Origin: Methylobacterium terrae
GTDB taxonomy: Bacteria > Pseudomonadota > Alphaproteobacteria > Rhizobiales > Beijerinckiaceae
Direction of reading: 5' to 3'
Assembly: GCF_003173755.1 (NCBI RefSeq)
Contig: NZ_CP029553.1
Coordinates: forward strand, 5,460,001-5,524,000
Length of the DNA: 64,000 bases
The notes beneath the pieces were generated by a model. It ran no database searches. It saw only the letters and a list, made by a program, of their open reading frames with translations, and had not been told where the DNA came from. Below are positions 25,849-37,225 of this stretch, piece by piece; within the stretch, counting starts at the first letter, position 1, and every line of letters starts with the position of its first letter. The translations under genes and the position numbers were made by a program.

Positions 25849-27069
25849 GTGCAGGTCGAGATCGGAACCCCGGAGGCGGTCGGCCTCTCGTCGGAGCGGC
25901 TGGAGCGGATCGTCCCGTGGATGCGGGGCTACGTCGAGGCCGGCAAGCTGCCGGGCCTGTCGGTGACCGTGGCCCGGCGCGGCCAGGTGGTGTTCTCGCG
26001 CTCGGAGGGCCTGCGCGACCTCGCCCGCTCCCTGCCGATGGAAGCCGACACCATCGTGCGCATCTACTCGATGACGAAGCCGCTGACCTCGGTGGCGATC
26101 CTGATGCTGTACGAGGAGGGCCGGTTCCAGCTCGACGACCCCGTCACCCGGTTCCTGCCGGAATTCCGGAACATGCGGGTGCTCGTCGGCGGCAGCCGCC
26201 TGCGCCCCGAGACGGTGCCGGCCGAGCGCGACATCACTTTCCGCGATCTCCTCACCCACACCTCGGGGCTGTCCTACGGCTTCATGGACGCGACGCTCGT
26301 CGACCGGATGTACCGGGAGGAGGGCGTCGACTTCCAGACCGCCGAGACCTCCCTCGCCGAGGTGGTGGCCAAGGCCGCGAGCCTGCCGCTGCTCGCCCAG
26401 CCCGGCGCCGAGTGGAACTACAGCATCGCCACCGACGTGCTCGGCCACCTCGTGGCGGTGATCTCCGGACAACCCTTCGACGACTTCCTGCGCGAGCGGA
26501 TCATCCGGCCGCTCGGCATGGTCGACACCGACTTCCACGTCCCGGCGGAGAAGATCGCCCGGTTCGCCTCGAACTACGCGCTCGGCGAAGGCGGCCGGCT
26601 GACCCTGATCGACGACGCGCGGGACGGCCGCTACGCGCGTCCCCGCACCGTGCCCTCCGGCGGCGGCGGCCTCGTCTCGACGGCGTCCGACTACGCCCGG
26701 TTCTGCCGCTTCGTCCTGAATCGGGGCTCGCTCGACGGCGTGCGGCTCCTCGGGTCCAAGACCGTCGAGCTGATGACGGCCAACCACCTGCGCGGCGACC
26801 TCGCCGACATGGGCCAGCCGCGCTTCTCGGAATCGAGCTACAGCGGCATCGGCTTCGGCTTAGGCTTCTCGGTGATGCTCGATCCGGCCAAGGCCCAGAT
26901 CCTCGGCACCCCGGGCGAGGTCGCCTGGGGCGGGGCGGCCTCGACGGCGTTCTGGATCGACCCCGCCGAGGACCTGTTCGTGATCATGCTGACGCAGCTC
27001 ATGCCGTCCTCGACCTGGCCGATCCGGCGCGAGCTGCGGGTGCTGACCTACGCGGCGATCGAGGAGTGA
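25849..27069 (+). CDS. Serine hydrolase, class C beta-lactamase/esterase family
   Basis: About 406 residues. The SxxK nucleophile motif is SMTK at 74-77, and the second catalytic motif is the Tyr of WNYSIATDVLGHL. The HTSGLSYGF segment is typical of the beta-lactamase-related esterase (EstB-like) group. No signal peptide is seen, so a cytoplasmic esterase or D-amino-acid-amide type hydrolase is likelier than a periplasmic beta-lactamase. A GTG start is used because GGAGCGGGAGA lies just upstream; a TTG at 25786 would be longer. An inverted repeat follows the stop. Confidence 0.85.
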   Translation: MQVEIGTPEAVGLSSERLERIVPWMRGYVEAGKLPGLSVTVARRGQVVFSRSEGLRDLARSLPMEADTIVRIYSMTKPLTSVAILMLYEEGRFQLDDPVTRFLPEFRNMRVLVGGSRLRPETVPAERDITFRDLLTHTSGLSYGFMDATLVDRMYREEGVDFQTAETSLAEVVAKAASLPLLAQPGAEWNYSIATDVLGHLVAVISGQPFDDFLRERIIRPLGMVDTDFHVPAEKIARFASNYALGEGGRLTLIDDARDGRYARPRTVPSGGGGLVSTASDYARFCRFVLNRGSLDGVRLLGSKTVELMTANHLRGDLADMGQPRFSESSYSGIGFGLGFSVMLDPAKAQILGTPGEVAWGGAASTAFWIDPAEDLFVIMLTQLMPSSTWPIRRELRVLTYAAIEE

Positions 27070-27103
27070 TCGCTCCGCGATCGCGCGTGATCACGGAGCG
27101 ATC
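27068..27103. terminator. Hairpin between convergent genes
   Basis: A perfect 10-bp inverted repeat (27068-27077 and 27094-27103) overlaps the serine hydrolase stop codon and lies 22 bp before the DUF2189 stop. It is a likely bidirectional terminator without a T-tract. Confidence 0.55.
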
Positions 27104-27124
27104 GCAGCCGTCGCGGCGTGAGCG

Positions 27125-27913
27125 TCAGCCCACTGCCCGGCGGTAGAGGTGCCAGGTGGCGTGGCCGAGCACCGGCAGCACCACCGCGAGGCCGACGAAC
27201 AGCGACACCATGCCGAGAACCAGCATCCCGGCCACGATGGCGCCCCAGGCGAGCATCGGGCCGGGATTCTCGCGCATCAGCGCCAGCGAGGTCTCGATCG
27301 CGGTGCCGGCATCCGCGTCCTTGTCGATGATGAGCGGGATCGAGACCGCGCTCACCGCGAGCGCCAGGAGCGAGAAGGCGGCCCCCACGAGGTTGCCGGC
27401 GACGATCAGGGTCCAGCCCCGGGGCGTGGTCAGCACGTCGTCCAGGAAGGCGAGCAGGGAGGGCTCGGTGACCCCGCCGTAGAGCGCCCAGTACAGCCCC
27501 ATGGCGGCGCAGAGCCAGGCGAGGAAGATCAGCGCCAGCACCAGGCCGACGCCCATGATCGCCCGCGCCGAGCGGCCGTGCAGGGGGGCGTAGGCGTCCG
27601 TCAGGGCCGCGGGCAGGCCCCATTCCCGCCGCCGGCTCATCTCGTACAGGCCGAGCGCCGCGAACGGCCCGATCAGCGCGAAGCCCGCGGCGAGCGGGAA
27701 GAGGATCGGGATCAGGTCCTGCTCGAAGGTCGCCGCCGCGATGACCACGCCGGCGATGGGGTAGATCAGCACCACGAACAGCACGTGGGTCGGCATCGCC
27801 AGGAAGTCGTCGACGCCCCGCGACAGGGCGGCCTTGAGATCCTGGATGCCGATCCGCCGCACGGCGGGGCGGGCGGCGGAAAAGCCGTGGGACAGGGGGA
27901 ACGAGCTCGTCAT
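27125..27913 (-). CDS. DUF2189 integral membrane protein
   Basis: The protein is 262 residues with about six transmembrane helices, beginning near VLFVVLIYPIAGVVIAAATF at about 44 and ending with the VSLFVGLAVVLPVLGHATWH helix at about 237-256. The N-terminal IGIQDLKAALSRGVDDF segment is characteristic of DUF2189. The family is widespread in alphaproteobacteria and has no established function. GGAGGAG precedes the ATG. The gene is convergent with the serine hydrolase and divergent from the methyltransferase gene. Confidence 0.85.
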   Translation of the reverse strand: MTSSFPLSHGFSAARPAVRRIGIQDLKAALSRGVDDFLAMPTHVLFVVLIYPIAGVVIAAATFEQDLIPILFPLAAGFALIGPFAALGLYEMSRRREWGLPAALTDAYAPLHGRSARAIMGVGLVLALIFLAWLCAAMGLYWALYGGVTEPSLLAFLDDVLTTPRGWTLIVAGNLVGAAFSLLALAVSAVSIPLIIDKDADAGTAIETSLALMRENPGPMLAWGAIVAGMLVLGMVSLFVGLAVVLPVLGHATWHLYRRAVG

Positions 27914-28222
27914 CGGGTCTCCTCCGGGAGGGAGGCACCCGCGACGGGGAGGCCGGGCCGCGTTCGGGCCGTCTGTCGGCGGTCCTTCAGGCGCCCGGTC
28001 CGGCCCGCACGGGCACCGGACAGATCGGTCGCATCAAACCTGGGCTACTCGCTGTCGGGCGGGGGGTGGCCCCGCCGCACGCCGGGAGGCTAGCGCGGGA
28101 CCCGCCCGCCCGCCAGGGGGGCCCGGACGGGGCCCCGCGCACGATCGCGCGACGATGCGCGGGGCCGGAACCGTCCCGGGCCCGGCCCCGTTCGCCCCGC
28201 ATCGGGGACGCGGCGGGACAGG
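27914..28222. other. Divergent promoter region, DUF2189/methyltransferase
   Basis: These 309 bp are very GC-rich, with several overlapping G/C palindromes around 28095-28190 (for example CGCGCACGATCGCGCG). No ORF or specific operator can be supported. Confidence 0.4.
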
Positions 28223-29038
28223 ATGACCGACCTCGCGCAGCACCGCGCCGCCTTCGCGGCCCAGATCGCCGCCCGGGCCGGCACCGACGACCCGGCGATC
28301 CTGCACGCCTTCGCCGCCGTGCCCCGGGAGGCCTTCTGCGGCCCCGGCCCCTGGACGGTGTTCGGCGCGGCGGGGTCCGGGACGGTGACGGATCCGGCCG
28401 GGCTCTACCGCGACGTGCTGGTGGCCCTGCGCCTGGGTGCCGGCCTCAACAACGGCGAGCCGAGCCTGCACGCCCTCTGCCTCGCGGCGGCACGGCCGCG
28501 GCCCGGCGAGCGGGTGGTGCAGGTGGGCGCCGGGGGCGGCTACTACACCGCGATCCTGGCCGAGCTGGTCGGGCCTGCGGGCCGGGTCGACGCCTACGAG
28601 ATCGAGCCGGGCCTCGCGGCGGCGGCCCGCTCCGCGCTCTCCGCCTACGGGCAGGTGGGCGTGCACGCGCGCTCCGGGGCGCGAGAGCCGCTGCCGCAGG
28701 CCGACCTCGTGACGGTGGCGGCCGGGGCCACGGCGCCGCTGCCGGTCTGGCTCGACGCGCTGGATCCCGGCGGCCGCCTGCTGGTGCCCCTCACCGCCGA
28801 TCGCGGCGGCGGGATGCTGCTGGCAACGAGGCCCGAGGCGGATTCCGCTCCGTGGCCGGCCCGCTTCCTGTCGCCGGTGAGCTTCGTGCCCTGCACCGGC
28901 GCCCGCCGGCCGGAGGAGGCCGCGCGTCTCGGCCTCGCGTTCCGCGACCGGGACTGGCGCGCGGTGCGCCGGCTCCACCGGGGCGGGACACCGGGACCGA
29001 AGGCCTTCGTGGCGGGCGAGGGGTGGTGGCTGGGGTGA
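28223..29038 (+). CDS. PCMT-type SAM-dependent methyltransferase
   Basis: The protein is 271 residues. SAM-binding motif I is VVQVGAGGGYYTAIL at about 95-109, followed by an acidic motif II (YEIEPGL), as in protein-L-isoaspartate O-methyltransferases. The N-terminal VPREAFCGPGPW and LNNGEPSLHALCL segments also resemble PCMT. The C-terminal third diverges from canonical PCMT (about 210 residues), so repair of isoaspartyl residues is possible but not certain. Two same-strand metabolic genes follow, with gaps of about 90 and 27 bp. Confidence 0.78.
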   Translation: MTDLAQHRAAFAAQIAARAGTDDPAILHAFAAVPREAFCGPGPWTVFGAAGSGTVTDPAGLYRDVLVALRLGAGLNNGEPSLHALCLAAARPRPGERVVQVGAGGGYYTAILAELVGPAGRVDAYEIEPGLAAAARSALSAYGQVGVHARSGAREPLPQADLVTVAAGATAPLPVWLDALDPGGRLLVPLTADRGGGMLLATRPEADSAPWPARFLSPVSFVPCTGARRPEEAARLGLAFRDRDWRAVRRLHRGGTPGPKAFVAGEGWWLG

Positions 29039-29125
29039 GGCCGCCGCCGGGGTGCCGCACCGCCCGCTTCCGGGCTACAAGGAGGCGATCGTCTCAACCC
29101 CCCGCCTCAATCCCCAAGGCCGACC

Positions 29126-29767
29126 ATGCCGAGCACGCCCCGCGCCGCGATCATCCCGGTGACGCCGTTCCAGCAGAACTGCACCCTCCTGTGGTGCGAG
29201 GCGACGAAGCGGGCCGCGGTGATCGATCCGGGCGGCGACCTCGACCGGATCCGGGCGGCGATCGCCAAGGCCGGGGTCACGGTCGAGAAGATCCTGCTCA
29301 CCCACGGCCACATCGACCACGCCGGCGGGGCTGCCGACCTGCGCGATGCGCTCAAGGTGCCGGTCGAGGGGCCGCACCGCGCCGACAAGCCGCTCCTCGA
29401 CAGCCTGCCCGAGACCGGGGCGGCCTACGGCATCGACGGCGCCAAGGTCGTCGCGCCCGACCGCTGGCTCGCCGAGGGCGACACCGTCACGGTGGGCGAA
29501 CTCACCTTCGACGTGCTGCACTGCCCCGGCCATTCCCCGGGCAGCGTCGTGCTGGTGAGCCGGGACGCCCGCTTCGCGCAGGTGGGCGACGTGCTGTTCC
29601 GCGGCTCGGTCGGCCGCACCGACCTGCCGGGGGGCGACCATGCCACGCTGATCGCCTCGATCAAGGAGAAGCTGCTGCCGCTCGGCGACGACGTCGCCTT
29701 CATCCCCGGCCACGGCCCGACCGGCACGATCGGCCAGGAGCGGCTGTCGAACCCGTTCCTTCAGTAA
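29126..29767 (+). CDS. Glyoxalase II-like metallo-beta-lactamase-fold hydrolase
   Basis: The protein is 213 residues. The zinc motif HGHIDHAGG is at about 60-68, with LHCPGHSPGS, VGDVLFRGSVGRTD and PGHGPTG supplying the other ligands. Size and motifs match the YcbL single-domain branch of hydroxyacylglutathione hydrolases, which cleave S-lactoylglutathione or similar thioesters in the cytoplasm. It is followed 27 bp later by an aldo/keto reductase, so both may deal with reactive aldehydes (inference). Confidence 0.85.
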   Translation: MPSTPRAAIIPVTPFQQNCTLLWCEATKRAAVIDPGGDLDRIRAAIAKAGVTVEKILLTHGHIDHAGGAADLRDALKVPVEGPHRADKPLLDSLPETGAAYGIDGAKVVAPDRWLAEGDTVTVGELTFDVLHCPGHSPGSVVLVSRDARFAQVGDVLFRGSVGRTDLPGGDHATLIASIKEKLLPLGDDVAFIPGHGPTGTIGQERLSNPFLQ

Positions 29768-29794
29768 GATCCTCGCCTCCAGTAGGAGCCACCC

Positions 29795-30757
29795 ATGGAC
29801 CTGCGCCCCCTCGGCCGTTCCGGCCTCTCGGTCCCGCCCTTCTGCTTCGGCGGCAACGTCTTCGGCTGGACCGCCGACGAGGCGACCTCCTTCGCGCTCC
29901 TCGACCGCCTGCTCGAGACCGGCTTCACCTTCGTCGACACCGCCGACGTCTATTCGCGCTGGGCGCCGGGGCACCGGGGCGGCGAGTCGGAGGCCGTGAT
30001 CGGGCGCTGGCTCAAGGACAGGGGCGCCCGCGACCGCATGACCATCGCCACCAAGGTCGGCATGGACATGGGCGACGGGCGCAAGGGTCTGAAAGCCTCG
30101 TACATCGAGGAGGCGGTCGAGGCGTCCCTGCGCCGCCTCGGGACCGACCGGATCGACCTCTACCAGTCCCACGCCGACGATTCCGAGACCCCGCTCGCGG
30201 AGACGCTGGCGGCCTACGACCGGCTGATCCGCGCCGGCAAGGTCCGGGCGATCGGCGCCTCGAACTACGCGCCCGCCCGCCTGCGCGAGGCTCTGGCCCT
30301 CTCGGCCCGGGACGGCCTGCCGCGCTACGAGTGCCTGCAGCCCGGCTACAGCCTCGCCGACCGCGAGGATTACGAGGCCGAGCTGGAGCCGCTGTGCCGG
30401 GAGGAGGGGATCGGGGTGATCTCCTACTTCTCCCTCGCGGCGGGCTTCCTGACGGGCAAGTACCGCGAGGCCGGCGCCGCGGCGGGCCGGGCCCGCGAGG
30501 CGCGGGTCGCGCCCTACCTCAACCCGCGCGGCCTTGCCTTCCTGGACCTCCTCGACGACGTGGCCCGCGACCACGGCGCCACCCCGGCCCAGGTCTCCCT
30601 CGCCTGGCTGATCGCCCGGCCCGGCCTGACCGCGCCGATCGCCAGCGCGACCTCGGTGGCGCAGCTCGACGAGCTCATCGGCGGCGTGCGCCTCACCCTC
30701 GACCCGGCCGCGGTCGCGCGGCTCGAGGAGGCGAGCCGAGGTTCGTTGAAGGGCTGA
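29795..30757 (+). CDS. Aldo/keto reductase
   Basis: The protein is 320 residues and a complete TIM barrel. The catalytic tetrad is visible as Asp and Tyr in DTADVYSRW, Lys in ATKVGMDM and His in YQSHADDSE. The C-terminal NADPH-binding region is GLTAPIASATSVAQLDEL. It reduces aldehydes or ketones with NADPH; the substrate is unknown. AGGAG lies 7 nt before the ATG. It is likely cotranscribed with the upstream glyoxalase-II-like gene. Confidence 0.9.
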   Translation: MDLRPLGRSGLSVPPFCFGGNVFGWTADEATSFALLDRLLETGFTFVDTADVYSRWAPGHRGGESEAVIGRWLKDRGARDRMTIATKVGMDMGDGRKGLKASYIEEAVEASLRRLGTDRIDLYQSHADDSETPLAETLAAYDRLIRAGKVRAIGASNYAPARLREALALSARDGLPRYECLQPGYSLADREDYEAELEPLCREEGIGVISYFSLAAGFLTGKYREAGAAAGRAREARVAPYLNPRGLAFLDLLDDVARDHGATPAQVSLAWLIARPGLTAPIASATSVAQLDELIGGVRLTLDPAAVARLEEASRGSLKG

Positions 30758-30992
30758 CAGGGGCCCGTTGGCGGATCCTTAACGGGGTGCGGCGAAACGT
30801 AACCTCGGTTATGATCCGGCGGGGAGGAACGGGGCTCCCGGCCCGCTCCTCCGGAGACCGGAAAACGCGCCTTTCGGCGCCGAAAACCGATGCAATTTCA
30901 AGGCGGAATGCTTACATCAAGGATCCGCCGGGTTGTGCTCTCCACAGCCCGAGCCCCTTGAGACACGAGACCCAGACGGCGCCGGAGCGTGA

Positions 30993-33479
<2,487 letters not shown>

Positions 33480-33493
33480 TGAGGAGCACGACC

Positions 33494-34471
33494 ATGCAGG
33501 CGGCCGAGCTCGCGCCCTTCTCCGACTACATCCTGCCCGAGGCGGCCCTGCCGGAACTGCCGGGTCACTACCGCGGCAAGGTGCGGGACAATTACGACCT
33601 GCCCGACGGGCGGCGGATCCTGATCACCTCCGACCGGTTGAGTGCCTTCGACCGGGAGCTCGCCGCGATCCCGCTGAAAGGTCAGGTGCTGACCCAGACC
33701 GCGCGCTACTGGTTCGAGGCGACGCGGGACATCTGCGACAACCACGTGCTCGCCTATCCCGACCCGAACGTGGTGGTGGGCCGGCGTCTCACCATCCTGC
33801 CGGTCGAGATCGTGGTGCGCGGCTATCTCGCCGGCAGCACCGGGACCTCGATCCTGACCCTCTACAAGGCCGGGCGGCGCGAGATGTACGGCCACCGCCT
33901 GCCGGACGGGATGCGCCCGCACCAGGCTCTGCCCCAGCCGATCATCACCCCCACCACCAAGGCCGGCCACGGCGACCACGACGCGCCGCTCTCCGAGGCC
34001 GAGATCCTGGAGCGGGGCCTGCTGACGGCGGCGCAGTGGCGCACCCTGTCGGAGGCGGCGCTCGCGCTGTTCGCCCGCGGCCAGGCGATGGCGGCCGAGC
34101 GCGGCCTGATCCTCGCCGACACCAAGTACGAGTTCGGCACGGATGCCGAGGGGCGGATCGTGCTCGCCGACGAGATCCACACCCCCGACAGCAGCCGCTA
34201 CTGGTTCGCCGGGAGCTATCCGGAGCATCTGGCGGCCGGCACCCTGCCGGAGAGCTTCGACAAGGACGTGGTCCGCAACTGGGTCGCGGCCCGCTGCGAC
34301 CCCTACCGCGATCCCGTCCCGGAGATCCCGCCCGACGTGGTGCTGCGCACCGCCGCCACCTATGTCAGCGCCTTCGAGACGATCACGGGCCAGCCCTTCG
34401 CCCTGCCGGACACGAGCGAGCCGCCGCTCGCGCGCATCCGGCGCAACATCGCGGCCTTCCTGGAACGATAG
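33494..34471 (+). CDS. purC: Phosphoribosylaminoimidazole-succinocarboxamide synthase
   Basis: The protein is 325 residues, the longer yeast ADE1-like form rather than the 240-residue E. coli form. Recognisable blocks are [38 protein letters not shown] and [27 protein letters not shown] (split over about 205-235). It joins aspartate to CAIR in purine biosynthesis. The ATG at 33494 has GAGGAG 8 nt upstream; an ATG overlapping the gyrB stop (TGATG) is an alternative. Cotranscription with gyrB is likely. Confidence 0.93.
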   Translation: MQAAELAPFSDYILPEAALPELPGHYRGKVRDNYDLPDGRRILITSDRLSAFDRELAAIPLKGQVLTQTARYWFEATRDICDNHVLAYPDPNVVVGRRLTILPVEIVVRGYLAGSTGTSILTLYKAGRREMYGHRLPDGMRPHQALPQPIITPTTKAGHGDHDAPLSEAEILERGLLTAAQWRTLSEAALALFARGQAMAAERGLILADTKYEFGTDAEGRIVLADEIHTPDSSRYWFAGSYPEHLAAGTLPESFDKDVVRNWVAARCDPYRDPVPEIPPDVVLRTAATYVSAFETITGQPFALPDTSEPPLARIRRNIAAFLER

Positions 34472-34883
34472 GGGGCTCCGTCGCCTCCGGCCGACTCGGG
34501 TCGAGCGGCGCCGGGGCGGGAGTTCCGGAGGCGATCCACGAGCCTGACCGTCCGCTCGCGCGTCGGATGCCGGCCACCATCCCCGCGGAAGCGACGCGCA
34601 CGATAGTGCCGGTCGTTTCCGCAGGCGGGCCGCATGACGCAGGATTGTGCTTGTACCGCGCGGGGCCGTCCGGCTATGACCGGGCGCAGGACAGAAAAAA
34701 GGCCGCCCTTGCGAGCGGCCCGAAGTCTAGGGAGGAAACGCCCAAAGAGGGCTGCACCGCCGCGACGCCATCGCTGCGGTGCGAAAACGTTTTCTCACGC
34801 TGCAGTGCACAACGCAACCGCTCCGCTTCGCCTGGCCGCCATGCGGACGATGCATGGCGGCTCGCGGCCTCCCGGGAGGACCG
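34472..34883. other. Intergenic region with palindromes and a minus-strand terminator
   Basis: These 412 bp hold no supported CDS. Contents: a minus-strand intrinsic terminator (34695-34720), a 12-bp perfect palindrome GAAAACGTTTTC (34783-34794), a TGCAGTGCA box (34801-34809) and a 10-bp hairpin (34835-34861) just before the dienelactone-hydrolase-like gene. Together these suggest an untranslated minus-strand transcript. Confidence 0.5.
34695..34800 (-). ncRNA. Putative small RNA ending in an intrinsic terminator
   Basis: Read on the minus strand, the region ends with a GGCCGC/GCGGCC hairpin (34720-34701) followed directly by six T residues, a clear rho-independent terminator. No minus-strand ORF leads into it. 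Upstream is TTTCCTCCCTAG, a CU-rich anti-Shine-Dalgarno stretch as found in some alphaproteobacterial small RNAs. The 5' end is a guess, set at the palindrome/TGC box that could be the promoter-operator. Expression is unproven. Confidence 0.4.
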
Positions 34884-35747
34884 ATGCTCGGGGATCGTTC
34901 TCGGCTCCGCGGGCGGCGCCCCTGCGCCCCGGCGCGCCTTGCGGCAGTGCTCCTCGCCTCGACGCTGCCGGCCCTGGCGTGTGCCGCCGCGCGGGCGGAG
35001 CCCGTCGCCGTCACCTTTCCGGGCCCGGACGGCACGATGCTGGACGGGCGGCTCTACCGGCCCGCGGGGCCGGGTCCTTTTCCGGCGGTCGTCGCGCTGC
35101 ACGGCTGCGGCGGCCTGTTCGACCGGACGGGGGCGCCGAGCGCCCGGCACGCCGACTGGGGCGAGCGCCTGGCCGCGCGGGGGTTCGTGGTGCTGTTTCC
35201 CGATAGCTTCGGCTCTCGCGGCCTCGGCCCGCAATGCCGGGTCGCCCGTCGCGCGGTCCGGCCCGGCCGCGAGCGCGTCGCCGATGCGCAAGCCGCCGGC
35301 GCGTGGCTGCGCGGCCGTCCCGACGTGAAGCCCGGCGCGGTCTCGCTCCTCGGCTGGTCCAACGGAGGCTCGACGGTGCTCGCCGCCGCCCGGGCCGGGA
35401 ACGGCTCCTTCGACCGCGCGGTCGCGTTCTACCCGGGCTGCCGCGCGCCCCTGGAGCACGGCTGGCGCGACGGCACGCCGCTCCTCATCCTGGTCGGCGG
35501 CGCCGACGACTGGACCGGGGCCGAGCCCTGCCGCGCCCTGGCGGAGGCGGCCCGCGCCCGGGGCGAGCAGGTCGAGATCACGGTCTATCCGGGCGCCGTC
35601 CACGATTTCGACGCGCCCGGTCGGCCGGTCCGCGAGCGGCGCGGCCTCGCCTACACGGTCAACCGGGACGGGGTCGCCCATGCGGGCACCGATCCGGCGG
35701 CGCGGGCCGACGCCCTGGCGCGGGTGCCGGCCTCCCTCGCGCGCTGA
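34884..35747 (+). CDS. Secreted dienelactone-hydrolase-family protein
   Basis: The protein is 287 residues with an export signal (about 13-37, ending AAARA). The alpha/beta hydrolase fold shows HGCGGLFDRTG, the nucleophile elbow GWSNGG, Asp in GGADDWTG and His in AVHDFDAPG. It hydrolyses esters or lactones, presumably in the periplasm; the substrate is unknown. GGGAGGA precedes the ATG at 34884. A frame from 34779 is longer but lacks signal character. Confidence 0.82.
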   Translation: MLGDRSRLRGRRPCAPARLAAVLLASTLPALACAAARAEPVAVTFPGPDGTMLDGRLYRPAGPGPFPAVVALHGCGGLFDRTGAPSARHADWGERLAARGFVVLFPDSFGSRGLGPQCRVARRAVRPGRERVADAQAAGAWLRGRPDVKPGAVSLLGWSNGGSTVLAAARAGNGSFDRAVAFYPGCRAPLEHGWRDGTPLLILVGGADDWTGAEPCRALAEAARARGEQVEITVYPGAVHDFDAPGRPVRERRGLAYTVNRDGVAHAGTDPAARADALARVPASLAR

Positions 35748-35750
35748 CGC

Positions 35751-36077
35751 CTACCGCCGCAGGTCCATCTTCCGCAGGCCCCAGAGCGTGAGCACGGTCG
35801 CGGCGGCCGCGAAGGGCGCCGCGCCGATCACCGCCGCGACCGCCTCCGAGCCGATCAGCGCCCCGAGCCCCTTCACGAGGGCCATCAGCAGCAGGAAGCC
35901 GCTGACGCAGGCCAGCAGCACGATCGTGCCGCCCCACAGGGTGTAGCCGGAGACGATCCGGGCGATCCGGTCGACCTCGTCGGAGAACAGCGTGATCTCC
36001 TTGACGGCCAGGCTGCTCGCGAGGCGGACGGCCTCGGCGACCAACCTGATCGTGCTCACCTGCCGGTCGGACCGCAC
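35751..36077 (-). CDS. Phage-holin-like (DUF1469) small membrane protein
   Basis: The protein is 108 residues with two transmembrane helices (about 48-72 and 80-100). The layout, an amphipathic N-terminal helix (RLVAEAVRLASSLAVKEITL) then two TM segments, matches the Phage_holin_3_6/DUF1469 family. These are common chromosomal proteins and not evidence of a prophage. A GTG start is used. It is convergent with the dienelactone-hydrolase-like gene, with 3 bp between stops. Confidence 0.72.
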   Translation of the reverse strand: MRSDRQVSTIRLVAEAVRLASSLAVKEITLFSDEVDRIARIVSGYTLWGGTIVLLACVSGFLLLMALVKGLGALIGSEAVAAVIGAAPFAAAATVLTLWGLRKMDLRR

Positions 36078-36160
36078 GACGTTACGCTCCCGCTGCGCCG
36101 CGGCTGGAACGCCTGCGGCGAGCGAGAACGCCCGAGCTTGACCGTCGTTCCCGGACCTCC

Positions 36161-36223
36161 GATCAGGGAGGCTTGCGATCAGGGAGGCCTGCGATCAGGC
36201 CGGCTCGCGGTCAGGCGGGCTTG
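36161..36223. repeat. 16-bp tandem repeat, four copies, over a stop codon
   Basis: Units at 36161, 36177, 36193 and 36209 share the pattern GATCAGGSNGGCNTGC. The last unit overlaps the stop codon (36211-36213) of the NTF2-like gene on the minus strand. Units 1 and 2 differ at one base. Confidence 0.75.
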
Positions 36224-36690
36224 AGCGGGCAGCTCTGCCGGCCGAGCAGCCGCCAGTCGCCGCCGTCCTTGAGCCAGACCTGCAGCACCGCGATGTAGGA
36301 GCGGCCGGTCTCGCCGTTGGGCAGGATATCGGCGCCGTCCCAGACGTGGCGGACCATCGCGGTATCGCCGACGACCTGGAACCACGGCTCGGAGAACGTC
36401 AGCGACTTGTAGTTCGTCTTGCCGGCGAGGCTGGCGATGAACTGCGCCTTGGTCTCGATCTTGCGCCCGCTCGAATGGCCGTAGCTGAGCTGCGGGTGGG
36501 TGAGGGCGTCGAGCGCCTTGGCGTCGCCGTCCACGATCGCGACCCGCAGGGCCTCGAGCCGGCGGCCCACCGCCTCGCTCTCGTCGGCGGCCCGCGCCGC
36601 CCCCGAACCGGCGGCGAGCAGCGGCACCGCCACGCCCGCGGCCATGCCGGCGAGCAGGGCCCGCCGCGAGCCGTTCTCCGTCTGCGTCAT
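36211..36690 (-). CDS. Exported NTF2-like (SnoaL/DUF4440) protein
   Basis: The protein is 159 residues. The leader has a Tat-like pair (SRRALLAGM, residues 8-16) and a hydrophobic segment to about 35. The mature part is one NTF2-like cone (ALDALTHPQLSYGHSSGR, then VVGDTAMVRHVWDGAD and a final DWRLLGRQSCPL strand). Such domains bind small ligands or act as nuclear-transport-factor-fold enzymes; the ligand is unknown. The gene ends inside a 16-bp tandem repeat. Confidence 0.75.
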   Translation of the reverse strand: MTQTENGSRRALLAGMAAGVAVPLLAAGSGAARAADESEAVGRRLEALRVAIVDGDAKALDALTHPQLSYGHSSGRKIETKAQFIASLAGKTNYKSLTFSEPWFQVVGDTAMVRHVWDGADILPNGETGRSYIAVLQVWLKDGGDWRLLGRQSCPLKPA

Positions 36691-36828
36691 GTGTCTCCTC
36701 CCGTGCCAGGTCGCCGGCGGACCATGCTCTCCGGCGCCGCGCCGTTGCGCGCTGTTCGAGCTTAGCCCGGAGCCCGGGCGCTGACCATCGCGCCGGCACG
36801 AACGGAAGGTGTTTCGGCCGGACCGCGC

Positions 36829-37116
36829 TCAGCGGCCGTACCGCGAGGCCCCGGTGGTGTCCGGACCGGCCGCGGCGCCGGCGGCGGCGTCCAGCTCACC
36901 CTGGCAGGGCGGGCTGATGCGGTCGTAGTTGCGGCGCAGGCAGCGCTCGATGCGCCGCGTATCGGGCACGTCGCCCGAGCACAGCGTCATGGCGTCCGTC
37001 ATGCAGGCCAGGCGCTGCCGCTCGGTGCCCTGGGCACCCGCCTCGGCGGGCACCAGACCCACGATGGCTCCGGCCGCCGCCGCCAGGGTGACGGCGCGGA
37101 TCAACGGCATCGACAT
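36829..37116 (-). CDS. Small exported Cys-containing protein
   Basis: The protein is 95 residues with a signal peptide (about 1-28, ending EAGAQ). The mature region has four Cys (LACMTDAMTLC, IERCLRRN, ISPPC) likely to form two disulfides in the periplasm. Similar short proteins occur in Hyphomicrobiales without known function. GGAGAGG precedes the ATG. It is the first gene after lpd on the same strand, 109 bp away. Confidence 0.68.
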   Translation of the reverse strand: MSMPLIRAVTLAAAAGAIVGLVPAEAGAQGTERQRLACMTDAMTLCSGDVPDTRRIERCLRRNYDRISPPCQGELDAAAGAAAGPDTTGASRYGR

Positions 37117-37225
37117 TCGACCTCTCCGGCTCTTTTACGAAGCGTCAACACCGAGCCGGGCCTTCCGGTTCGCGACGCAGCTGCGTTGCGTGGCCGGAAG
37201 GGCGGGGCGGGGCCGGGGCGGGGGC

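Noticed and set aside
35751..36077. Possible prophage remnant because of the holin-like protein
   Set aside because: DUF1469 holin-like proteins are common chromosomal genes, and no other phage gene is nearby.
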